Origin: CAZIVE01 sp964542435
GTDB lineage: Bacteria > Bacteroidota > Bacteroidia > Bacteroidales > Tannerellaceae
Assembly: GCA_964542435.1 (NCBI GenBank)
Contig: CAZIVE010000002.1
Coordinates: 1 to 62,312, forward strand
DNA: 62,312 nucleotides
Direction of reading: 5' to 3'
Shown piece by piece: positions 18,582-26,132 of this stretch. Below the pieces are notes generated by a model that searched no databases, had not been told where the DNA came from, and was given only the letters and a program-made list of their open reading frames with translations. Within the stretch, counting starts at the first letter, position 1. Every line of letters begins with the position of its first letter. A program made the position numbers and the translations under genes.

Positions 18582-18621
18582 TCTAGTACTGAAAGAGTCG
18601 GATATAGTTCGTTTTATGCGC

Positions 18622-18629
18622 CAAAGGTA
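18622..18629 (-). promoter_or_regulatory. -7 promoter element of lon
   Basis: TACCTTTG on the minus strand, about 41 bp before the lon start at 18581. It decides the start choice for lon. Confidence 0.65.
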
Positions 18630-18651
18630 ATGATTTTCGATGAAATCCATT

Positions 18652-18659
18652 TAATTTTG
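18652..18659 (+). promoter_or_regulatory. -7 promoter element of trmN6
   Basis: TAATTTTG followed by C, 28 bp before the ATG at 18687. It faces away from the lon promoter, only about 25 bp apart. Confidence 0.6.
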
Positions 18660-18686
18660 CAGTGCTACATTATATATAAAGGATCC

Positions 18687-19397
18687 ATGTCGAACCCCTA
18701 CTTTCAGTTCAAACGCTTCACTGTCTGGCATGACCGCTGCGCCATGAAGGTCGGCACGGACGGCGTACTGCTGGGTGCCTGGACGGATGTTTCCCATGCT
18801 CACCACGTGCTGGATGTAGGAACAGGAACAGGATTGGTGGCTCTGATGCTTGCCCAACGTTCCGATGCGAATTTCGACGCCATCGACTTGGATCAGGATG
18901 CTTGCATCCAGGCCGAATCCAATACGCAAGCCTCTCCTTTTATCGGACGAATCACGGTCCGTTGCATTCCCTTCGAGAATTATACGGAAAGCTGTGAGAC
19001 GAAATACGAACTTATCGTCAGCAATCCTCCCTACTTCGTCGACTCACTGAAATGCCCCGACAAGCATCGTACCGCGGCGCGACACAATGACACACTTCCA
19101 CTCCTCCAATTGCTCGAAGGGAGTCACCGTTTGCTCACCGAGGAGGGGACACTCGCACTGATCCTTCCCTACGACAGGAAGAGTGAACTGGAATTCTGTA
19201 TGGTCAAATGCGGCTTCAGCTATCGCAGACTCACGGAAGTCATCACCGTCGAAGGTTCGAATCCACGGAGAATCCTCGTCGAAATCGGGATGAAACGTAC
19301 GGAACCGAAGATTGACCGTCTCGTCATCGAACGGCCACGGGGAAGCTACACGCCGGAATTCGTACAGCTGATGAAAGAGTACTATTTAAAGATGTAA
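18687..19397 (+). CDS. trmN6: tRNA1(Val) (adenine(37)-N6)-methyltransferase
   Basis: Class I SAM methyltransferase of 236 residues. SAM motif I is VLDVGTGTGLVALMLAQ and the adenine-N6 catalytic motif NPPY lies near residue 113. The N-terminus FQFKRFTVWHDRCAMKVGTDGVLLGAW is typical of TrmN6 (YfiC). The start at 18687 fits the promoter upstream and the family N-terminus. Its 3' end overlaps the convergent lipid kinase gene by 16 bp. Confidence 0.92.
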   Translation: MSNPYFQFKRFTVWHDRCAMKVGTDGVLLGAWTDVSHAHHVLDVGTGTGLVALMLAQRSDANFDAIDLDQDACIQAESNTQASPFIGRITVRCIPFENYTESCETKYELIVSNPPYFVDSLKCPDKHRTAARHNDTLPLLQLLEGSHRLLTEEGTLALILPYDRKSELEFCMVKCGFSYRRLTEVITVEGSNPRRILVEIGMKRTEPKIDRLVIERPRGSYTPEFVQLMKEYYLKM

Positions 19398-20353
19398 GGC
19401 AATTTCTTGTCGAAGAATCGCGAGACATCACCAAAGAACTGATAAACCTCATCCGAGAAAGGTTCCTTCTCAGGAGTAAACACAGTAAGAGCTTGCGGTT
19501 CTACCGTGACATTGATACAGGCATCCGCCATCACAGGTTCGCCGTCAAGGTGCATCCATCCGCCATGCTGACGGATAATGGAGACACGCTTCGCCTTCAT
19601 CGTCTGGATCTTACTGTTGCGATCAATCTGTTTGGTGAAAAGTTGAATGGCCAAAGGCGCAATGTCGAGCGGGCCGAAGGGCTTCAGGATCGTCAGATCC
19701 ATCTCGCCATCCTGGAAATTGGCTTGGGGCGCAATGAACGCATTGTTGCCATATTGCGAAGCATTGGCACACGCCACCAGAAACGCCTTCTCGTTGAGCG
19801 TATGATCATCCACCTTCAGTTCATATACTTCGGGACGATAGTTGAGATACTCTTCCACCGTCTTCCTCACATAGGTAATGGAACCACGCCGTTTCACATC
19901 GGCAAACTTCTGGCTGACGGCCGCATCAAAGCCTACGCCGCATGTGCAGAAGAAAGGACGTCCGTTGGCACGACAGCAATCGATTACGATGCGATGGTTC
20001 TGCATGAAGATATCCAGGGCACGCTTCGGATCCATCGGAATATGTAGATCGCGCGCCAGTCCGTTGCCAGAACCTTTCGGAATGATACCCAGCACTGCCT
20101 TGGAATGAATCATCGAACGTGCCACCTCGTTAACCGTGCCATCACCGCCCACAGCCAGAATAACGGAAGCTCCGTCATCCACAGCCTGACGTGTGAGAAC
20201 AGAAGCATGACCAGCATACTCCGTAAAAGACACATGAAGTTGAAGATTCATTTTGGCGCACGCTTCTTCAATCATCTTGGGAATCTTTCTCTTAGAGCCT
20301 ACACCCGAAATAGGATTTATGATAGCCTCTACCTTCACTTTGGTTCCTTCCAT
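19382..20353 (-). CDS. Diacylglycerol/sphingoid-type lipid kinase family protein
   Basis: A 323-residue protein of the YegS/DAGK-catalytic family. The nucleotide-binding motif is GGDGTVNE (69-76) with GSGNGLARDL after it. Members phosphorylate lipid hydroxyls such as diacylglycerol, phosphatidylglycerol or sphingoid bases. It is divergent from serine palmitoyltransferase across a 147-bp region with two promoters. A role in sphingolipid phosphorylation is therefore attractive but is inference; a general lipid kinase is the alternative. Confidence 0.82.
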   Translation of the reverse strand: MEGTKVKVEAIINPISGVGSKRKIPKMIEEACAKMNLQLHVSFTEYAGHASVLTRQAVDDGASVILAVGGDGTVNEVARSMIHSKAVLGIIPKGSGNGLARDLHIPMDPKRALDIFMQNHRIVIDCCRANGRPFFCTCGVGFDAAVSQKFADVKRRGSITYVRKTVEEYLNYRPEVYELKVDDHTLNEKAFLVACANASQYGNNAFIAPQANFQDGEMDLTILKPFGPLDIAPLAIQLFTKQIDRNSKIQTMKAKRVSIIRQHGGWMHLDGEPVMADACINVTVEPQALTVFTPEKEPFSDEVYQFFGDVSRFFDKKLPYIFK

Positions 20354-20377
20354 TCAGTTCATTTCTTGTTTAGGCTA

Positions 20378-20385
20378 CAAAAATA
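20378..20385 (-). promoter_or_regulatory. -7 promoter element of the lipid kinase
   Basis: TATTTTTG on the minus strand, 25 bp before the kinase start. Confidence 0.5.
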
Positions 20386-20436
20386 ACGCTTTTATAAATC
20401 TTTTGCAGCAATAATGACAGTTTAGATTTTTTTTAC

Positions 20437-20444
20437 TACTTTTG
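20437..20444 (+). promoter_or_regulatory. -7 promoter element of spt
   Basis: TACTTTTG followed by C, 57 bp upstream of the spt ATG; a good TAnnTTTG match. Confidence 0.65.
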
Positions 20445-20500
20445 CGGCTGTTACAAATACAGCGATCAGGAAATAATTGGAATCTCTTTATTACTAAAAT

Positions 20501-21688
20501 ATGAAACTTTTACAAGAGAAACTTTCTAAGTACGATGAGCCACAAAAGGCCATGGCCGCAGGTATATACCCCTATTTCAGAATGATTGAGAGTGATCAGG
20601 ATACCGAGGTCACAATCAATGGAAGAAGGGTCTTGATGTTTGGCTCAAATGCCTATCTTGGTCTGACTAATCATCCAAAGCTTAAAGAGGCTGCCATTGC
20701 AGCTGTCAAGAAATATGGTACGGGTTGTGCCGGATCACGTTTCCTCAACGGAACGCTCGATCTGCATGTACAACTGGAAAAGCGTCTGGCCGAATTTGTC
20801 GGCAAGGAAGACGCCATCACCTATTCTACCGGATTTCAGGTAAACCTAGGTGTCGTTTCCTGCGTTACAGGACGTGAAGACTACATCCTTTGGGATGAAC
20901 GCGATCACGCTTCCATCATCGAAGGTGAACGTCTCTCCTTCTCTACCAAACTGAAATATCGCCACAATGACATGGAGTCATTGGAAAAACAATTGCAGAA
21001 ATGCGAACCAAATCGCATCAAGCTGATCGTTACGGACGGTGTGTTCAGTATGGAAGGCGATATTGCCAAGCTGCCGCAAATCGTAGAACTGGCAAAGAAA
21101 TACAATGCCAGCGTCATGGTTGACGAGGCTCACGGAATCGGCGTTCTGGGTGATCATGGACGCGGCGTCTGCAACCATTTCGGTGTCAGCGACGATGTGG
21201 ATCTGATCATGGGAACCTTCAGCAAGTCGTTCGCTTCTATCGGCGGATTCATTGCTTCAGACAAGGACACGATCAACTACCTGCGTCATCATTCCCGTTC
21301 GTATATCTTCAGTGCAAGTAACACACCTGCCGCTACAGCTGCCGTTGGCGCTGCTCTCGACATCATGCTGAGCGAACCGGAGCGTATCGAACATCTTTGG
21401 AAACTCACACACTATGCATTGGACGGATTCCGTACGATGGGTTGCGAAATTGGTCATACAGAAACGCCTATCATCCCGCTCTTCATCCGCGACAACAACC
21501 TCACGTTCCTTATCGTAAAGGAATTGTTTGACGAAGGCATCTTTGTCAATCCGGTTGTTTCACCCGCTGTAGCTCCCGACGAAACGTTGATCCGTTTCTC
21601 TTTGATGGCTACACATACGAAGGAACAGCTTGACTTCGCGCTCACAGCCATTCACAAAGTATTCAAACAGCACGGATTGGTTAAATAA
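20501..21688 (+). CDS. spt: Serine palmitoyltransferase (first step of sphingolipid synthesis)
   Basis: PLP-dependent alpha-oxoamine synthase of 395 residues. It joins serine and an acyl-CoA to give 3-ketosphinganine. The Schiff-base lysine is K242 in TFSKSFASIGG. The VDEAHG motif (207-212) supplies the PLP-stacking and pyridine-N contacts. The full-length match to the Bacteroides/Porphyromonas SPT group favours SPT over 2-amino-3-ketobutyrate ligase or AONS, which belong to the same family. It is divergent from a lipid kinase and ends at a strong terminator. Confidence 0.9.
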   Translation: MKLLQEKLSKYDEPQKAMAAGIYPYFRMIESDQDTEVTINGRRVLMFGSNAYLGLTNHPKLKEAAIAAVKKYGTGCAGSRFLNGTLDLHVQLEKRLAEFVGKEDAITYSTGFQVNLGVVSCVTGREDYILWDERDHASIIEGERLSFSTKLKYRHNDMESLEKQLQKCEPNRIKLIVTDGVFSMEGDIAKLPQIVELAKKYNASVMVDEAHGIGVLGDHGRGVCNHFGVSDDVDLIMGTFSKSFASIGGFIASDKDTINYLRHHSRSYIFSASNTPAATAAVGAALDIMLSEPERIEHLWKLTHYALDGFRTMGCEIGHTETPIIPLFIRDNNLTFLIVKELFDEGIFVNPVVSPAVAPDETLIRFSLMATHTKEQLDFALTAIHKVFKQHGLVK

Positions 21689-21710
21689 CCATCTGCGATC
21701 CTTATAACGA

Positions 21711-21742
21711 AACCCAGGAGCCACAAACTCTTGGGTTTTTTG
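21711..21742 (+). terminator. Rho-independent terminator after spt
   Basis: Ten-bp stem AACCCAGGAG / CTCTTGGGTT with one G-T pair and a 7-nt loop, ending in a run of six T. Confidence 0.9.
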
Positions 21743-21759
21743 TTTCTATAACAGCGGAG

Positions 21760-21858
21760 ATGGACAAAAATCAGGGTAATCAGCCTCCTTTCGTCAAAAA
21801 GCTAGAGGGAAAAATTGCCAAGTATGAAGTAATAGGCGTACACATAAATGATAAATAA
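21760..21858 (+). CDS. Possible 32-residue peptide
   Basis: A short open frame starting MDKNQGNQPPFVKK with GCGGAG just before the ATG. No known family is recognised. It lies between the spt terminator and the toxin-antitoxin promoter and no promoter was found for it. It may be a degraded gene end or chance. Confidence 0.2.
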   Translation: MDKNQGNQPPFVKKLEGKIAKYEVIGVHINDK

Positions 21859-21909
21859 AGTGTCTGACACGATGATACGTGATATACAATCGCATCAAAC
21901 GTATTGGAT

Positions 21910-21947
21910 ACAAAATGACAAAAGCTGAGAAACTTTTCTTACTTTTG
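21910..21947 (+). repeat. 38-bp direct repeat, left copy (carries promoter)
   Basis: Starts ACAAAATGACAAAAGC and ends CTTACTTTTG; identical to 22588-22625. Its last eight bases (21940-21947) are a -7 box TACTTTTG, 18 bp before the antitoxin ATG. It is therefore probably the toxin-antitoxin promoter. Confidence 0.9.
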
Positions 21948-21965
21948 CCATAGAAAGAAAACAGA

Positions 21966-22217
21966 ATGAATATGACAACCATAGAACTTGACCATAGAAA
22001 ATATCAGTTGATCGAAGAGCTCATGTCTATCAATGATAAAGAGACATTGGATAAACTGAAGGAATATATTCATTCGCTGAAGAATCCATCGTCGGTAGCC
22101 GAAGGACAGACAGAATATATTACCAAAGCTGAAGTATTATCCGGGATCGATTCCGGGCTCAAAGATGTCAAAGCAGGAAACACCAGACCCATAACAGATT
22201 TGCTGAATGAATTATAA
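21966..22217 (+). CDS. Type II antitoxin (RelE-partner)
   Basis: An 83-residue acidic protein with no clear DNA-binding motif in the N-terminus (MTTIELDHRKYQLIEEL). The C-terminal half, EYITKAEVLSGIDSGLKDVKAG, is typical of Bacteroidota antitoxins paired with RelE-like toxins. The gene overlaps the toxin by 11 bp, which is usual for such pairs. A second ATG at 21972 is an equally possible start. Expected to bind and neutralise the toxin and perhaps autoregulate. Confidence 0.75.
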   Translation: MNMTTIELDHRKYQLIEELMSINDKETLDKLKEYIHSLKNPSSVAEGQTEYITKAEVLSGIDSGLKDVKAGNTRPITDLLNEL

Positions 22218-22548
22218 TATTCTTACAACCAACACCTTCGACCATGAAGCCAAACGATTGGCGAAACACTATCCATCCTTAAAAAAGGACATAACAGATC
22301 TGTACCTTTTATTAGAGAAGAATCCACATTCGGGTATTTCTTTGGGTAATGGATTACGCAAAGTCAGAATGAAAATCGGCTCAAAAGGAAAAGGGAAAAG
22401 CGGAGGTGCAAGAGTTATCACTTTCACCATCATTGTCTCTGAATTTGAATCCAACTTAAATCTGCTGTATATATATGATAAATCAGAACGTCCGTCCATC
22501 CATAAAAAAGAAATGGAAGCATTGCTTCGCTTTAACGGACTGATCTGA
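22207..22548 (+). CDS. RelE/ParE-family toxin
   Basis: A 113-residue basic protein of the RelE/YafQ-like fold. An N-terminal helix pair (FDHEAKRLAKHYPSLKKDI) is followed by the beta core LRKVRMKIGSKGKGKSGGARVITF and LLYIYDKSER. This form in Bacteroidota is annotated as a type II toxin, presumably a ribosome-dependent mRNase; the target has not been shown for this protein. It overlaps the antitoxin by 11 bp and lies inside a unit bounded by 38-bp direct repeats. Confidence 0.8.
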   Translation: MNYNILTTNTFDHEAKRLAKHYPSLKKDITDLYLLLEKNPHSGISLGNGLRKVRMKIGSKGKGKSGGARVITFTIIVSEFESNLNLLYIYDKSERPSIHKKEMEALLRFNGLI

Positions 22549-22587
22549 TTTGATAACAGTAATACGAAGAATCCAACAACGTAACAC

Positions 22588-22625
22588 ACAAAATGACAAA
22601 AGCTGAGAAACTTTTCTTACTTTTG
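22588..22625 (+). repeat. 38-bp direct repeat, right copy (carries promoter)
   Basis: Identical to 21910-21947. The -7 box TACTTTTG at 22618-22625 lies 25 bp before ricT, so ricT and the toxin-antitoxin pair have the same promoter sequence. Confidence 0.9.
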
Positions 22626-22650
22626 TTGCTGATAAAATCGAATAGCGACA

Positions 22651-24198
22651 ATGGATCTCAAATTTGATACAGGAAGTCTCCATCTCGACATAAAAGGATG
22701 CAGCAGGATTCAGGATCATCAACTGAATACCTACGATTGGCTTGCCGACATCCCTGAAGCAGCAAGTGCAACCGATTATGTGGAGGTTCAATTCAAAAAT
22801 ACACGCAAAGGTTATTATGTCAACAGTTCTCATCTGCCTCTACAGAAAGGCGACGTCGTCGCTGTCGAGGCAAGTCCGGGACATGATATCGGCACAGTCA
22901 CTCTGACCGGGAAGCTGGTACTTCTCCAGATGCGCAAGAACAACATACGTACCACGGAAGGTGTAGAGCCCAAGAAAATCTATCGCAAGGCACGTCCGAC
23001 CGATATGGACAAATTCAAGGAGGCGAAGGCCAAGGAACATGATACGATGATCCGTTCGCGCCAGATTGCAGCGGAACTGGGATTGAACATGAAGATCGGT
23101 GACGTGGAATATCAAGGCGACGGCAACAAAGCCATCTTCTACTACATCGCCGACGAACGTGTGGATTTCCGTCAGTTGATCAAAGTGCTGGCTGATGCCT
23201 TCCATGTTAAGATCGAGATGAAACAAATCGGTGCTCGTCAAGAGGCCGGACGAATCGGCGGAATCGGTCCTTGCGGACGGGAACTCTGCTGTTCCGGTTG
23301 GATGACGAACTTCGTCTCCGTTGCTACGAGCGCCGCACGTTATCAGGATATCTCCACCAATCCACAGAAGCTGGCCGGACAATGTGCCAAACTGAAATGT
23401 TGTCTCAACTACGAGGTGGACGACTACGTAGAAGCCATTCATCACCTGCCTTCTCGAGAGATTGTACTGGAGACCAAAGACAATACCTATTATCATTTCA
23501 AGACCGATGTCTTCAAACAGGAGATCACCTATTCGACAGACAAATCGTTGGCTTCGAATCTGATTACGATTTCCGCACAAAGAGCGTTCGATGTCATTGG
23601 TATGAACAAGAAAGGAACGAGACCCATCTCTCTGGAAGCCGATGAGAAACCACAGCCGCCGAAACGCGATGCACAGGATATCCTCGGCCAGGACAGCGTT
23701 TCACGCTTCGACTCGACGCTGAAGAAGAAGAAAAAGAAACATGGCAACAAGAACGGCGGTAACAATGCACCAGCCAATAATGCTGCACCAAATAAAGAGG
23801 CCGCTGCTGATTCAACGCCAAACGAAGGCGAGAAGAATGAGGCAGCGAACAAGCCTGAGAACACGAACAATCGCGACAATCGTCCGCGTCCCAACGTTCC
23901 AAGGCCCAATCCGAACAATAACAATAACAATCATCCGCAGCCGAATGGACCGCGTCCACAAAATCAGCAGGGAAAAGATCAGCATCAGAGACCGGAACAG
24001 AGGAACAACGACAGACGCAACAACCATCCGCGTCCCAACAAACCTTTCAAACCGGAACAGAGAGCTGCAGCGCCCAATCCTCCACAGAAGCCAGAGGTTC
24101 AGCCTCAGCCCCAGTCTGAAAACAAAGGAGGAGAACCGGCAGCACGTCCTACGATAAACAAACCAGATAACACCAACGATGCGGCTATCCACTCTTAG
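22651..24198 (+). CDS. ricT: RicT/PSP1-family protein with long disordered tail
   Basis: A 515-residue protein. The PSP1 C-terminal domain (about residues 120-290) has the RicT cysteine motifs GPCGRELCC (near 206) and CAKLKCC (near 246). In Bacillus, RicT (YaaT) belongs to an Fe-S complex affecting RNA processing; the Bacteroidota role is not established. From about residue 350 to the end the protein is low-complexity, rich in Asn, Pro, Gln and Lys, and probably disordered. gldH starts inside its last 20 bp in another frame, so the two are translationally linked. Confidence 0.85.
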   Translation: MDLKFDTGSLHLDIKGCSRIQDHQLNTYDWLADIPEAASATDYVEVQFKNTRKGYYVNSSHLPLQKGDVVAVEASPGHDIGTVTLTGKLVLLQMRKNNIRTTEGVEPKKIYRKARPTDMDKFKEAKAKEHDTMIRSRQIAAELGLNMKIGDVEYQGDGNKAIFYYIADERVDFRQLIKVLADAFHVKIEMKQIGARQEAGRIGGIGPCGRELCCSGWMTNFVSVATSAARYQDISTNPQKLAGQCAKLKCCLNYEVDDYVEAIHHLPSREIVLETKDNTYYHFKTDVFKQEITYSTDKSLASNLITISAQRAFDVIGMNKKGTRPISLEADEKPQPPKRDAQDILGQDSVSRFDSTLKKKKKKHGNKNGGNNAPANNAAPNKEAAADSTPNEGEKNEAANKPENTNNRDNRPRPNVPRPNPNNNNNNHPQPNGPRPQNQQGKDQHQRPEQRNNDRRNNHPRPNKPFKPEQRAAAPNPPQKPEVQPQPQSENKGGEPAARPTINKPDNTNDAAIHS

Positions 24199-24694
24199 TC
24201 ATTTGGCTTTGGCTGTCTTCATCGCTTCTCTGACAGTGTCCTGCTCCAATTATGCCACGTTCGACCAGTATCAGTATGTTGAAAATGGAAACTGGGCTAA
24301 GGAGCAGAATTACTACTTCACATTTGAGATTAAGGATGCATCGGTTCCGTACAATGTCTCTGTCAACATACGGAACAACAACATGTATCCTTTCCAAAAC
24401 CTATGGCTCTTCATTGACGACGAACAACCTTTCGGTCCGTTGCTCAGAGACACCATCGAATGCATGCTGGCCAATGACTACGGCAAATGGCTGGGAAAAG
24501 GAGTCTCCATCTACGAGACCAGTTTCCTCATCAAGAAAGCTTACTATTTTCCAATCGAAGGAGAATATACCTTTTCGCTCCGTCAGGGAATGAGAGCTAA
24601 ATCCATTCCCGGAATCGAGGAGGTTGGATTACGAGTGGAAAAGCATAACGGATTTACCGAACCTTCCGCTGTGCGTCAAACCGCAGGAATATAA
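24179..24694 (+). CDS. gldH: Gliding motility lipoprotein GldH
   Basis: A 171-residue lipoprotein with a lipobox ending in SC near residue 22 (LTVSCSN), then the GldH domain with FDQYQYVENGNWAK and YPFQNLWLFID. GldH is linked to gliding in Flavobacteria and is kept in non-gliding Bacteroidales, where its function is unclear. It overlaps ricT by 20 bp at the start and converges on rodA with a 41-bp overlap at the end. Confidence 0.9.
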   Translation: MRLSTLSHLALAVFIASLTVSCSNYATFDQYQYVENGNWAKEQNYYFTFEIKDASVPYNVSVNIRNNNMYPFQNLWLFIDDEQPFGPLLRDTIECMLANDYGKWLGKGVSIYETSFLIKKAYYFPIEGEYTFSLRQGMRAKSIPGIEEVGLRVEKHNGFTEPSAVRQTAGI

Positions 24695-26132
24695 AAAGCA
24701 GAATCGTAAAGCCCCAAAGCGAAGAACCTCCATAGCTGAAGAAGGGCAAGGGAATTCCTATGACCGGCGTCAAACCGGTCACCATACCAATGTTGATGGC
24801 AAAGTGGAAGAAGAAAATGGAGGCCACACAATAACCATATATGCGCGAGAAATCGCTGTCCTGCCGCTCGGCCAAAACGACCAGCCGCATGATGAAGATA
24901 GCAAAGAGGATGATCACAGCCACCGATCCGATAAAACCTTCCTCCTCGCCCACTGTACAAAAGATGAAGTCTGTGTCCTGTTCGGGAACATACTTGAGCT
25001 TGGTCTGTGTGCCATTGAGAAAACCTTTTCCCTGCAGACCACCCGAACCAATCGCAATCATGGACTGATTGACATTGTATCCGGCGCCTGTCGGATCATC
25101 CTCCAAGCCGATCACCTCTTTGATACGCACCTGATGATGCGGTTCGAGGATATCGCTGAATACGTAATTCACAGAAAAAAGATAACCCAGCGAAACCAAG
25201 GAGAAGAGAGCGATCCAAATATAGTTCAGAGTCAGCTCGCGGATAGAGACAATGACGAGGAACAGAGAAGAGGCGATGACCAATCCCAAAGTGATCGCGG
25301 CAAAGTTCACCGGCATGAAGATGGAAAGGATTCCGGAGACGAGGAAAGTGAGAGCCGTGACGCCCAACATGTAAAGCATCGCGAGATAGTTCTTCCATCG
25401 GATTCCAACCATGGCGATCGAGATAGCCAGGATGATGGAACAGACGATGAGTTCGCCCAAAGGCGAGACGCCTACTGTCACAGAGGCATATTTCAGTCCG
25501 ATGATGAAGAAGACGATGGCGCATATTCCCGTCAAGAGCACATATCCCGACATGCCTTCACGATAAAGAACCAGGAAGAAGGCGAGATAAACCAACGCGG
25601 AGCCAGTCTCCTTTTGCAGCATGATCAGGATCATTGGCAGAAGGAAGAGCATCATCACACGCATGAAATCTTTGCGGTTGCTCAACTTGAAACCGTAGGT
25701 GTTCATCAGCTTGGACACAGCGAGTGCCGTGGCGAATTTAGCGAACTCGGCAGGTTGGAGACGAAGCGGACCGAGCACGAGCCAGGAATGCGATCCTTTG
25801 ATATCGGGCGCCATGAAGATGGTCGCCACTAATAGCAGGATCACCGCGGCATAGATAAAGTAAGCCAATATGTCGTAGAGCGAGCTGTCGAGCATCAGGA
25901 TCACAAAGATGATGACAAACGAGAGCGCAATCCACATCAGCTGCGAACCCGGACGACTCGTGATGTCGAAGAAGCTCGGGCTGTCGAATCCATAGCTGGC
26001 GCCGTAGATGCTGAACCATCCTGCCACTACGAGGATGATGTAGAGCACGATGGTGAACCAGTCCACAGATTTTCGGATCTCCGTCTTTCTGTAGCTTCCC
26101 GTTCCGGTTGAATTTGTACTATATAGCTCCAC
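24654..26132 (-). CDS. rodA: Rod-shape peptidoglycan polymerase RodA
   Basis: SEDS-family glycosyltransferase of 492 residues with multiple membrane segments. It has the typical GSHSWLVLGPLRLQPAEFAK region and the C-terminal GIPLPFFSYGGSS motif. It polymerises glycan strands with PBP2 in the elongasome. It is longer than E. coli RodA (370 residues), mainly from extra central membrane segments, as is common in Bacteroidota. The start overlaps the end of mrdA by 14 bp, and it is the last gene of the purH-mre operon. Confidence 0.95.
   Translation of the reverse strand: MELYSTNSTGTGSYRKTEIRKSVDWFTIVLYIILVVAGWFSIYGASYGFDSPSFFDITSRPGSQLMWIALSFVIIFVILMLDSSLYDILAYFIYAAVILLLVATIFMAPDIKGSHSWLVLGPLRLQPAEFAKFATALAVSKLMNTYGFKLSNRKDFMRVMMLFLLPMILIMLQKETGSALVYLAFFLVLYREGMSGYVLLTGICAIVFFIIGLKYASVTVGVSPLGELIVCSIILAISIAMVGIRWKNYLAMLYMLGVTALTFLVSGILSIFMPVNFAAITLGLVIASSLFLVIVSIRELTLNYIWIALFSLVSLGYLFSVNYVFSDILEPHHQVRIKEVIGLEDDPTGAGYNVNQSMIAIGSGGLQGKGFLNGTQTKLKYVPEQDTDFIFCTVGEEEGFIGSVAVIILFAIFIMRLVVLAERQDSDFSRIYGYCVASIFFFHFAINIGMVTGLTPVIGIPLPFFSYGGSSLWGFTILLFIFLRFDAQRKVR

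Noticed and set aside
24624..25832. 402-codon frame on the plus strand opposite rodA
   Set aside because: It is antisense to a clear RodA, has no family features, and its composition is that of a reversed membrane-protein gene.
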